A stretch of 64,000 nt of DNA, from NCBI RefSeq assembly GCF_000687475.1, contig NC_057319.1:5012001-5076000 (forward strand), in the 5' to 3' direction. The position numbers were made by a program, and so were the translations under genes. This document shows positions 11,320-21,377 of this stretch, in pieces. Numbering within the stretch: the first letter of the stretch is position 1; each line of letters starts with the position of its first letter. Origin of the DNA: Ustilaginoidea virens (lineage: Eukaryota > Ascomycota > Sordariomycetes > Hypocreales > Clavicipitaceae). The notes beneath the pieces are model-generated. The model searched no databases. It was not told the origin of the DNA and saw nothing but the letters and a program-made list of their open reading frames with translations.

Positions 11320-13103
11320 GAAGGGGGGGGGGGGAAGGTTTCGGGACGCCATGTCGAGAGACGGGCCGTGTTTAGAGCAAGGGAGGCAGCTTGGAAATTC
11401 GCAAAAAAAAAAAAAAGAAAATCACTCGTGGTGGCCATTTAGGTTACGTTGGGAGTAGGAGTCGACGTGGAATGATGCAGATGGCTGCGATTTGTAAACG
11501 CATCCTTGGGTCTTTCGGGGAGAGAAACAGTCTCCGCTCACTCGGAACATACATGACTACATAGCATATAGATGGAATGGAGTTTGGCAGCTACACCTAA
11601 TGCATGATGACCCTCTCACCGCACCACAATGGCACGTAAGCCGAGCAGTCGCCGATGCAAATGCAGCCAGCTGAGTGGCGATACTCGCATGCAGCTCGTC
11701 CATGTTTCTCCAGCAATCCGATCCCGAACTTCCGGCAACACTAGTTGCGCATTGCCCCTCTTGAAATAGCCCTCCGGAGACGACGGTGAACTTTGCCAGG
11801 AACCCTCGCAGAAAGCCCCAATTCCGGAAGAGCCTATCGGAGCTACAGCCGCTGGGTAAAAGTCAACAACAACGCCGGCCTCGACTTGACTTCCGGCAAC
11901 ATTAGTTGCGCATTGCCCCTCTTGGAATAGCCCTCCGGAGATGACGGTGAGCCTTGCCAGGAACCCGCGCAGAAAGCCCCAATTCCAAAAGAGCCTATCG
12001 GAGCTACAGCCGCTGGGTGAAAGTCAACAACGACGCCGGCCTCGACTTGCCCGTCAGCTCCCACGACTGGCTCGCGATACGGAGCAAAGCCAACGTCATG
12101 GCGCCACGTGCCGTATCAGTCCCGGCGGCTGGGACTTAAAAAAAAATCGTCACGGGTTCTCGGACAGCGACGCAGACGGCTGTTTTTTTTTTCTTTCGCG
12201 CCAGTACATTTGTCTACCGTGGTTGTCGTACCTGCGAGGAAGACGGAATCGATGCCTCTTGCCAGCTGCTTCGGTGCGTACGATCCGGCATGGGGGGGGG
12301 GGGGGCTCATTCGGTCAGGACTGTGGCAAGAGAGTTAGTAAGGAGGGATGAGGAAGAATCACGCGGCGAGAGGGGTTTGCTGGTTGTAGGTGCCTCGGGC
12401 GGACCATCGGCCTAGAAATACCGAGCCGAACATGCATTTCGACAGCGCTGGGTGTTCCACGACTACTTCATGCGCAAACGGCGCATCTCTGGTGGTTCGG
12501 CTGCCAACGTGTCCAGGCAGGCAGGCAGTTGACGGGACCTGGACGATTGCTTCTTGACATCGGGCAGAGGCCTGGACGCCCAGTGCATGCGCTGGGGAAC
12601 CCGGACCAACTTCCTCTGCCAACTTTCCCGGGGAGGTTGCATCTATTAGCGAGACTTTGATTCTCGTGCAAGTCTGGACGCAGCGCCATCTCTTTGTCCC
12701 AGGTCAACCCGGGGGCGCCGTTCGGCCTCGTCAATCCGAGGTGCCTTTTTCGGATGCTGCGCGCTGGGTCTTGCCTGCCACGGCGGCGACCAGGCCGCCG
12801 AGACGCCATTTCCCCCAAAAGCCGGGCCACGATAACATTCGACGGGCGCGTTTAGAAGATGCAAAACGAAGCTGTGCGTCACATGAAACGCCAGCGCCCA
12901 TGGTCTGTTGTCCCATTCTGGGCGTAAGCACTAAGCATTTGCGTCACCGAGTACCCGCCTGTCAGACATGGAAGCAATGACCAAATGCACGGGCTGTATT
13001 ATCTGTCCATTTTGTAATGGATGTTGAAGTAGTATTATAGGTGTGACGGCGCACACCCTGCAGATATAGATGGGTCATGAAAATGGGATAGATGCATGTC
13101 AGC
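11320..13103. other. Intergenic between MFS carrier and dynamin-like gene (convergent)
   Basis: No gene is supported. It holds G runs at about 11324 and 12292, A or T runs of 8-13 bases, and a diverged 161-bp tandem duplication at 11728-12049. Several frames of 60-136 codons are open but resemble no family. Confidence 0.6.
11728..12049. repeat. 161-bp tandem duplication, about 94% identical
   Basis: Unit 1 is 11728-11888 and unit 2 is 11889-12049. Both start ACTTCCGGCAACA(C/T)TAG and end CCGGCCTCGACTTG, with no indels. By eye I count ten substitutions, nine of them transitions. Neither copy is part of a recognisable gene. Confidence 0.9.
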
Positions 13104-16100
13104 TTAACGGACCGAAAAGGACAAGGTGCTGTACTCCATGTCGGGTCGCAAGGGGGTTGCTAGCGGAATGTGCTCCAGAGAGCCCTCAAGCAGGGTCTCG
13201 ACCGATCGCGATCGCTTAATTACCGGCTCAAGGTCGGGGTCGGGGTCGGGGTCGGGGCCAGGGTGGGAGCCGGGGCCAGGGAGAGAGTCGGGGCCAGGGT
13301 AAGGATCGGGGCCAGGGTGAGAGTCGGGGCCGGCGTCAGAGTCAGGGCTGGGGCGAGCCTCAGTGCCAAGCGGCACCATCTCCGCATCCGGCTCCGTCTC
13401 GAGCTCCGTCTCGGGCCCCGGAAGCTCCTGGTACCCCTCTGAACTGCCGTGGGGTGACTCGGGTCTCTGATTCTCCTCATGCAACCCCCCCAGCCTCGCC
13501 TCCAAATGTTGACGCGCCCTTTTGGAGATCTCCATACTCTCCTCTGCACGCTTCCGTTTCTCCCGCTGCTGCTGTGGTTCCAAAGCACATCGCCGGACCG
13601 CCGAAAGCTCGAGCCTCTCGTCTCCAAGACGGCTCAGAATAGAGGGAATCTTGCGCATTAGCAACTCCCTCACGATGTACAGCTTGACATTCTCCGCAAA
13701 AATGTGCTGCTCTTGGGTTAGTAAACTGGTTGACGGCGGAAAAGGGGGGGAGAGCGGGAATGGGGTCACATGCCTTGTGCTTGGTAACAAACTCCTCGGC
13801 TTGCTGCCGCATGTCGGGGGTTGAAGCTTCGTTTCTGGCGGGACGAGGCTGGTTCGTGTTTTGTACATGGCTCTGTGGTGATTGCTGGTGGTGGGACTGA
13901 TGTGTAGGAGGGCCGGCCGACAGCTCCTGCACCGGCAGCGGAATATGAAGGTAGGGTTGGCCCCCTTGTATAGGGACGCCTTGCTGAGCCTGTTGCGGCT
14001 GCTGTTGTTGAATGTAAATCTGGGCTTGCTGCTGCAGAGGTTGTTGCAGCGGCTGCGGAAGGTAAAGCTGGGCAAGCTGCTGCTGGGGTTGTTGCAGCGG
14101 CTGCGGAAGGTAAAGCTGGGCAAGCGGCTGCTGGGGTTGTTGCAGCTGTTGAAACTGCTGTAATTGGGCAATTTGAAGTTGTAGTTGCACTTGTCGCCGC
14201 TGCAGCAGCTGATGCTCTTGCTGGTGCTGATGCTGATGCTGGTGCTGGTGCTGGTGCTGGTGCTGGTGCTGGTGCTGGTGCTGATTCTGGTGCTGGTTCT
14301 GGTGCTGATTTAGCTGTGTCTGTCGCGTCGGCTGTAATTGTTGCAGTCTTGTCTGTAGCTGCGTTAGTAGTAGAAGTTGCTGCTGCTGCTGTGTTTGTGT
14401 TTGCTGTGTTTGCTCTGACGTTTGCTGTGGTCTTGGTAGTAGTTCTGGTAATAGTTGTTTCTGCTCCTGCTGCTTCCGCCGCCGCTGCTGCTGATATTGT
14501 GATGGTTGCTTGACCGCGCGTCGATTTTCACCTTCACCCTCAACCTTGACCTTCGCTTCGTCCCTCCACCGGAAAAACTCCCCCCTGAGATATGCGGCAC
14601 GATGCGCCCGCAGCGGTCCCGTCAGTTCCGCCAGCTTTCCCAGAATTTCGGCTTCACTTCTCACCCAGTGCCGCGCCACGTACTCGCCTTCGATATTCCC
14701 AACCACGTGCGCGTTGTTCCTGACAACATACCGGACCGCCTGTTGCACAAAGCGCCGGCTGGTTCCCAGGGCTGACGCCACGTACTTGTTGGCAGCAGCA
14801 CTCCACCTCTCAACCTCCTTTACCAGGAACCCTTCAGCATCGTCCACCGGGGAAACGGAGCGGGGCTCGTTCTTGATTTGCGTTTCGGCGGATGGATCCC
14901 AGGGCTTGTCTAACTCCTGGGCAAAGGTCAATGCCAAGTTGCCAAGCACAGAGCGCAACCTGATTCCCTTCTTGCGTCCAGCCTCGTCCCCCAGGGAAAA
15001 AAAGGCGTCGTCGTATTGGCCGTTGACGGCTGCAACGGCCAGGTCCCGGAATTGCGTGGCGATTTGACGTAGAAACTTGCGCTGCTCCTCCTCCTCCTCG
15101 CCGATGCAGCCCCTTCCTACCTGGTCAAGTCTCGCTTGCTGTTTTTGAATCTCATTCTCCACCTTGGCGAGCAAGGCAGGCGTTTTGCGGTGCATGTTTC
15201 GCTGCATGGCGCGGGCTATCCCTCTTCGCAGCGCCAAGCACCCCTTGGCCTGGGGGATACAGTGCCACTCTTCCGACTTGAAAAATTCTCTTTCCTTCCT
15301 ATCTCTTTCCGCCCTCGTCATGCATGGCTTCCCACGTGCGGCTTCGTCGACTTCTTGTCCGTTCCTGTTTCTCAGGATATACCGAGTAGGCGTCCTGCCG
15401 TCAAGGTATCTCGTTCCCATGAGAAAGTCCATGTACTGCTCGAAGCAGGGGCCGTTTTTGACTAGGGCCTCGGGCGTCGTGACAGCCGTGACCGTTCTTT
15501 CCTCGAGCGGATCGAAATTCCTCGCAATGGGCACAGCCCCCTGTGATTCCAGGTTGCGGTTTGCGTTCAAAACAAGCAAGATGATGGTGCATTCCTGCTC
15601 GAGCAGCGAATTCAGCAGCTCGTTGTCAAAGCCGCTCGGAATGTCGACGAGCGTCAGATCCGGGACGTCCGGACCATATATTTCGATGCGCAGCTCGGGT
15701 TCCCGGGTTGGCTCCCCCCGTTCCCAGTCTCGCAAGGCTTTGCTCGCCTGGGTGATGAGATGGCGCAAGGTTTCGGTCTTGAACGCCGATGTCTTGAGCA
15801 TGGCTTTCCGATCCGCACCATCGCGCCAGAGGGTAGCTTGAACTTTGACGTTGGGTTCCTTACGGAGTATTACTCTGACGGCGAGATCTGCACCAGCGTT
15901 TTTATTCACCACAAAGGGCAGGCCCGTGAGGGCTTCCAATGCGGAGCTTTTCCCCGACGACTTGTCGCCAATAGCGACGACCTGGGGCACTATAGGCGTG
16001 GTGCCAACCTTTGCGAGCTGACGGATGGGATCGGGAAGAGTGTTGCTCATGTCGTACAAGGCCCGCAAGGTCTCTGGTTCCAGTTCAAGTCGCACATGCT

Positions 16101-16185
16101 GGTCCATGATGTCGCGGAAGAGCGACAGCTCTCTTCCATGGATGTTGACAAGAGACGTGAAGGGAAAGCAAACGGAATCGTTCAA
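13104..16185 (-). CDS. Dynamin-like protein with Gln/His repeats; degenerate GTPase motifs
   Basis: Predicted 1004-aa Mx/dynamin-related protein, exons 16185-13774 and 13706-13104. The P-loop GDKSSGKSS is intact (residues 73-81), within a G domain extending to about residue 330. The other G motifs are unusual: no switch-I Thr in the GADLAVRVILR block, DIPS (181-184) where DLPG is expected, and TTPE (236-239) where TKPD is expected. A stalk-like helical region follows. A Gln/His-rich segment (about 575-760) is then encoded partly by hexanucleotide repeats. The second exon has a short GED-like helix (FAENVKLYIVRELLMRKI) and a Pro-Asp/Gly-Pro repeat tail. The intron is best explained as GC-AG: AAG|GCATGT, TACTAAC branch point, CAG acceptor. 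The frame is continuous across it. An internal Met at 16107 is an alternative start. Fungal Mx-like proteins are poorly characterised, and I infer no role. Confidence 0.85.
13231..13345. repeat. GGGGTC-type repeats coding for a Pro-Asp tail
   Basis: Degenerate hexamer repeats (GGGGTC, GGGGCC with interruptions) at the 3' end of the dynamin-like gene. They encode alternating Pro-Asp and Gly-Pro-Asp units. The reading frame is kept throughout, as expected for a tolerated low-complexity tail. Confidence 0.85.
14221..14310. repeat. Hexanucleotide (TGCTGG)n repeat coding for His-Gln
   Basis: Near-perfect TGCTGG/TGCTGA units on the plus strand. On the minus coding strand they encode a long (His-Gln)n run, flanked by Asn-Gln-His variants, in the dynamin-like protein. 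Hexamer slippage would change length without frameshift. Confidence 0.9.
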
Positions 16186-16755
16186 GCAAGTGCATCTTAT
16201 TCAAGTTGGATCTGCCTGCATCTGCCTGGAACGCCGTGGGGTGGCCAGCTGGCGAACAACGCCGCACCCCCGGGGAATGCAATTCAACCAATAGCTTTGG
16301 GAGGGTCTATCCTGGTCACACCCCCCTCCCCACTCCTGACTCCCACCCCCTTCCTCCTTTCCCGCAGGCCATCTTTCTTTTCCTGTGAAGAACCCGGGAG
16401 AATGCAGCCAAATTCTACGAGGAATAGTTTCCAAAAGCGATGCAAAGCTGCGAATTCTCAAATTAAGGGCCCCGCTTGTTCCAATACTTCTCATACCGCA
16501 GTTTACGGATTGCGCATTCCTTACCAAGGCCGGAAGTAGTACCGTGGACAGTCGCGTCTTTCTCGGTCTAAAAATCCTTCAACTTCGCCAAGCAGACGAC
16601 GAAGCAGCCCATGATTCGGCGAGCTAACGACGAAGCCCTTCAGCCAGCCTTAGCCCCAAATAAAAGAGGAAGGGGGGAAAAAAAAAAGGGAGAAAAAAAA
16701 AATAACGGACAGGAAAAACGAGGCGAGAAACGTTGGCGCATTCATTTCCCACCCT
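16186..16755. other. Intergenic, 5' of the dynamin-like gene
   Basis: 570 bp between two minus-strand genes. C-rich (about 16318-16350) and A-rich (about 16678-16702) tracts are visible. There is no gene. Confidence 0.6.
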
Positions 16756-18468
16756 TCACGTCACCTCCCACGAAAACCTCGGCTGGCGTAACGGCAGTTC
16801 ATGCACGACCGAGGGAACCCCCAGCTCCAGAGGCACCTCAGTCCCCGCCACTTCATAAACAGTCGGCGTCTTCTCCGAGTCGCTCACCACATCATTATCA
16901 CCACCGTTGTGCTTGTTATCATCGTCCCCGTCATCGTCGCTTCTGCCGCGTCTCCTCCAGCAGAGGAAACTCGCCGTCACCGACGCCACAGCTACACAGC
17001 TCCCAAGCACAATCCCGGCAATCCGGCCGCCCCCCTCAGATCGAGGTCCGGCCTCGGGCAGCACCGTCCAGTGCGATTCCCACGTCTTTTCAAACGAGGA
17101 AATCGGATTCGTCTGTATGCTCTCGTCGTTGACACCCATCTCTTGAGCAACCGATTGCTCAGAGTCCGGCCCTGGCGCCTGCGCCAAAAAACTAACCCCG
17201 CTGTCAAAGTTGAGCCCGAGAAAGGCCCCCTGCAGGAAGGCCCTGCCCAGTTGCCAGAAAGTCTGGTTTTGGCCCATGGATGCGCACGGGAAATAGCGCA
17301 TCGGCGTCTCGACAATCGGAGGCTCGAGCTTGAGGTTCAGCAGCGCAAACGGCAGCTTGATGGTCACGTTCTTTGCGGACCGGTCGGAAAAGGTGAAGGC
17401 CAGGTAGCCTGGCGAGCGGACGATGCGCTCATACTGCGCGTCACTCTCGTTCCAGATGAAATATCCGTAGTATCCCAGATCTCCGCGCCAGATGACGGGG
17501 AGATGTTGCGCAATTGCCTCGCAGTTGCCGGCGGGGAGGTAGATGGACGGCGACAAGGCATTCAGCGTCATGATTGCCGAGCCTCGCGACCCTCCGAACG
17601 ACTTGGTGATCTCGCCCGCACTTCCCGTGGGACCCTGCCACACGCTCTTCGGTTGCGTTTTGGTGATGCTGGCGTCCAGGAACGGCGAGCCCCCGACCTG
17701 GATGCCCAGCTGCAAGTCGACGAGGAAGACTCTCGCAAAGTTGTTGTTGATGTTGCTCACCGCGACGTCGCCCAGTGCTCTGTTCTGCTCGTAACCGCCG
17801 AGGATCAGCGATCCACTCTGGCCCAAGCCCGCGCTTCCGATGTGAAGACCGAAGGATTGCGACGGAATCCTGCCCACGGCCTTGAGCTGGTGGATAAGCT
17901 CGGCTCCGTGGGCATTCCCCGCCTGCTTGTTGACAACGGGCGACAACCCCAGCGTTCCAATCTTTGGTGTGTAGCTCGATCCCGAGTGAAGCGCAACGGA
18001 CCAATTGCTGGCGACACTCAGTGTGGTGTTGGCCTTGGGATACGGACCGCCCCCGAGGGCCGGCAGAGTCAGCAAGTCGAAAAACTTTTCCCCCCGGGAT
18101 GTGGCTGGGATAAAGGTCGAGGCCGCGTCGTAATCCTGCAGGCCGTCGCCAAAGAGGTCGTGCTGCTGGTTAGCCGGCCCCGGCCCCGGCCCCGGCCCCG
18201 AGCCGACGGGATTGTATCGTCCTCCGCCGGCCGCTCCCAATATTTCGCTGCTGTAGTGCACGGCGGGATACAGCGCCACTCTCGTCTGGTTTCCAGGAGT
18301 GCCGACATGAGCCAGTACAGCCTGCCAGGGCCCGTCTGGTCCCTGGACACCACACAATGTCTTGTCTTCACATGGAACCGTCGAGGCCGTGGTTGTCCAG
18401 TATAGTTTCACGATGGATGCATCTGCGACGGCTGCTATCGAAAAAAGCCCGAATAATGGCCCCATCAC
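16756..18468 (-). CDS. Membrane-anchored aspartic-protease-like protein, catalytic Asp absent
   Basis: Single-exon 570-aa protein. A signal peptide (MMGPLFGLFSIAAVADAS) leads to a bilobed pepsin-like ectodomain. The block WQAVLAHVGTPGNQTRVALYP matches the start of A1-family domains, but the position of the first DTGS reads PAVHYSS. The second lobe reads TLNALSPSIYLP where IDTGTSxxYLP is expected, so both active-site aspartates are lacking. Several N-x-S/T sites are present. A single membrane span (IAGIVLGSCVAVASVTASFLC, about residues 485-505) is followed by a basic stop-transfer WRRRGR and an acidic cytosolic tail of about 65 residues. This layout suggests a cell-surface binding or sensing protein rather than a protease; that is inference. 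A (GPGP)n stretch near residues 90-97 is encoded by GGCCCC repeats. An alternative start is the next Met codon. Confidence 0.8.
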   Translation of the reverse strand: MMGPLFGLFSIAAVADASIVKLYWTTTASTVPCEDKTLCGVQGPDGPWQAVLAHVGTPGNQTRVALYPAVHYSSEILGAAGGGRYNPVGSGPGPGPGPANQQHDLFGDGLQDYDAASTFIPATSRGEKFFDLLTLPALGGGPYPKANTTLSVASNWSVALHSGSSYTPKIGTLGLSPVVNKQAGNAHGAELIHQLKAVGRIPSQSFGLHIGSAGLGQSGSLILGGYEQNRALGDVAVSNINNNFARVFLVDLQLGIQVGGSPFLDASITKTQPKSVWQGPTGSAGEITKSFGGSRGSAIMTLNALSPSIYLPAGNCEAIAQHLPVIWRGDLGYYGYFIWNESDAQYERIVRSPGYLAFTFSDRSAKNVTIKLPFALLNLKLEPPIVETPMRYFPCASMGQNQTFWQLGRAFLQGAFLGLNFDSGVSFLAQAPGPDSEQSVAQEMGVNDESIQTNPISSFEKTWESHWTVLPEAGPRSEGGGRIAGIVLGSCVAVASVTASFLCWRRRGRSDDDGDDDNKHNGGDNDVVSDSEKTPTVYEVAGTEVPLELGVPSVVHELPLRQPRFSWEVT

Positions 18469-21377
18469 GCTCGCTCGCTCGCTCGCGGTATATCGTCAAG
18501 GCATGGGCGGGAGAAGGAAGGGGAAATCGCTTTCAACTGCGGCAAAGTAGGCGGATTTTCAGGCTGAGACGACCGGGGCTGCCTAGAACGTGGCTCGTAA
18601 AAAAAACCGGCTTTCGTTTCCCACATAACATGGGCGCGACGGGTTTGAAAAAAGGTCCCCAGCCATATTGGTGCCGGGGCAGACACCGGACAGAGGCAGC
18701 GAGATTTTTATGCCCTGGGAAGCCTGGGGCCTGGGATGCCTGCGTGCGGAGTAAGCTGTGCCGGATATGCAAGGTAAGCAACCACCAACGAGACCCGGTC
18801 TTGCCCGCCGCAAATTCGAAACCGATGGTGGTGGGTGAGACAAAGTCGACTGAGACGAGGATTCAAAAGATCATGCCCAGGGCGGCAGAGCGCCAGTGTG
18901 GCAGTTGGTTGCATGCTTACTTGCCTGCATGGCACCTTGGCCCCCGAACCCGTCGCGGGTGTTGAACAGGGCTGCGATCGGCACGGGGTCCCCGAATCGT
19001 GATGCTTCAAGGGCTGCCGAGTTTGCGAGTGACGTTGCAGAGCTGCAACCCCTTGCTTGGGCATTGATCAAAAGTCTCCCACCCTTGCACAGCAGCGAAG
19101 CCATGCCGATGTGGACCAGACGCCCCGGTGCCCCCTTTTACATCCCATTCACCGTTTCTTGCAAGTCTACGAAGGATGCCCAACGGAAGCCCATTGTATC
19201 CAAAACAGGCCCTACCCTAGACCCACAGGTCCCTCGCTGCCTGCGTGCGTAGGGCTGACCATGCTGCGCATTGGCACCTGGTCCTCTTGCTCTTGATGGT
19301 GCTTGGCTCGAACCAGCGTCATGTTGCCATGGCCGTGTCTACACGGGGCCCAGAGGGCCAATCGCAGAATCAGACTTGAGCCAGAACTAATCCCAACTGT
19401 ATAAAACTGTCCCTCGCACGCGGCATGCTAATGCCTGCTTATATCCGAGAAGCTGCACCCAAGGCCGATGCCACGCTTGCATCCTAAAGTGAGGAGAATG
19501 ACATTCCATTCCAACTAGACGCGCTCCTGGGCGTCACTCTTGCCAAAGGGAGCAGCATCCCCACTACCACTCCTTGATACATAGGCCTGCCCAACCGGCC
19601 AGCCTTGCGTACTTGAAGGGCGCTCATTCTCCTCTGGGTTAACGTCAGGTGCGCGAGCGAAGCGGGGTATATGTAGCATGCTAGATAGTAGCGAGCGGAT
19701 AACGGGACAGCCAAGATATGTCCGTGTCTAATAATGACTAGTTTTTCACACAATCACTGCAGCATGGCTCCATTTCTGATTTGCACGACTCCCGGTACCA
19801 GGGCGGGCGTCACCAGGGCGTTTTGACGTGGAAGCCGCTTGCGGTTAGCGGAAAGCAAGGCGCAAAAGGCAGGAGGGGAGGGGAGGGGAGGGGGGGGGGG
19901 ACGGGTTCCGAGTCCAGAGGGAGGCGTGCCGGAGCATCTGATAGCCGCGGGAGATTTGGATATCTTGAGGTGACTATACGCATGGGAGCCCGGGAAAAGC
20001 GCCGCTTGGCTGCGATTTACGAAGACACACAAAGCGGAATACGGCCGTCTGGGGGCATCCAGCTGGTAACGGTTGACCAAGAAGGCGCATGCATTCTTGG
20101 TCCATGCCAGAGGGCAAAGCAAGAACCAGCGGCGGAGGTATTTCAAAGCACCGTTTCCAGCAGCGCAATCCTTTGCCGAGCCAGGGCTTCTCCAGGAGGG
20201 TCGCAGACATCCTTGTGACGAGGACGCATCAATGCAATTTCCATGGGGAAATGGATCGCACACGGGCTGTCTCTCCGTCTCTCCGTCTGCCCACTCCGCG
20301 ATAAACATGGGCTGGAGCATCACAAGATCCGGGCTCTCCTGGTCTGAAGCTGGGGAGCTCTGCAGGTTGGTGGCAAAGAGTGTCCAAGACGTGGCCGGCC
20401 ACCAGAGAGCGCGTTTGTGAGAGAAAAGAGGCCAAACAGTCGCGTCCCCCCCCCCCCCCCCCGGTGACGAATGCTGCGGTTGAAGCTGGCGATGATGAGA
20501 CAAAGACGCTATGAGCCACTGCGGTCTCTCGGCCGTAAAGAAGCGATGCACCTCGTCGATGACCGAGCCATGCTGTTGCGCGCGAGGATGGAAACGACGG
20601 ATGCCGGCGAGTGTGAGGGTGTGCAGAAAGTAAAACGATCTGTTTGTCACAAAGAGGAGAAGCGCTCCTTGGGAACGAGACGTGCACGCTCATGTCGATC
20701 CGGCGGCGGAACGGATTGTTGCACCATTTGCTCGTCCGGATTGGGGTTGGGATTTCCGACAACCAGGTATGCTGAGTGTGCTCAATCGACGACTCTAGCC
20801 GCGAATGTGAGTAACCAGTATCAGGGAGTCGTGTGTTCTACCCTTCCGGCTGGCAGGGCATCTGGTTGCTGCTCTGCCATCCAGCAACTTGACAGGGACG
20901 GCGGATGCGCCGTGGCATTTGGGCAATGATGATTGTTTGTTTGTTTGTTAACCCACTTGCCTGCGTAGTTCATGGCAATAAAGTCTGGTAAGCTCAACTA
21001 ACCCGTGGGCCGGCCGATTGAGCACCCATCTATGTCATGTCATGTCATGTCTGTCTTGTCGAGGGTGTGAGAGACGCAGCGTCCGCTTCCCGATGGAAAC
21101 GCCTGCGCATAAACTGCCTTTCGGCACGTCAGTCATGGCAAATTTGGTTCCACAGTCCCCGCCCCTCCCCTCCCTAGTCCAGTCTAACGTCGACGTCTCG
21201 TTTTGGAGAAACCAGCATTGTGGCTTACATAGCCGGCCGTTGGCTTACCAAAGACCAACAAATCTTACATTTGTTGGTGGAGTTAACTAGGTTACCCCAG
21301 CTTGTCGATCGCACCGCAACTCGCCACTCCCCTCGTTCCCTCGGCAGTGTCAGCAACCCACTCGGAACAGATGTGAT
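18469..21377. other. Intergenic between two divergent protease-like genes
   Basis: 2.9 kb with no gene I can support. The longest frame (20650-19754, minus, 298 codons) has no domain, poor codon structure and a run of C crossing it. Visible features are TCGC tetranucleotides at 18470-18486, GGGGA repeats near 19876-19900, a C run at about 20447-20462, and ATGTC pentamers near 21033-21050. Confidence 0.55.

Noticed and set aside
19754..20650. 298-codon minus-strand frame in a gene-poor gap
   Set aside because: No recognisable domain; it crosses a 16-base homopolymer and a GGGGA array and looks like chance open sequence in GC-rich DNA.
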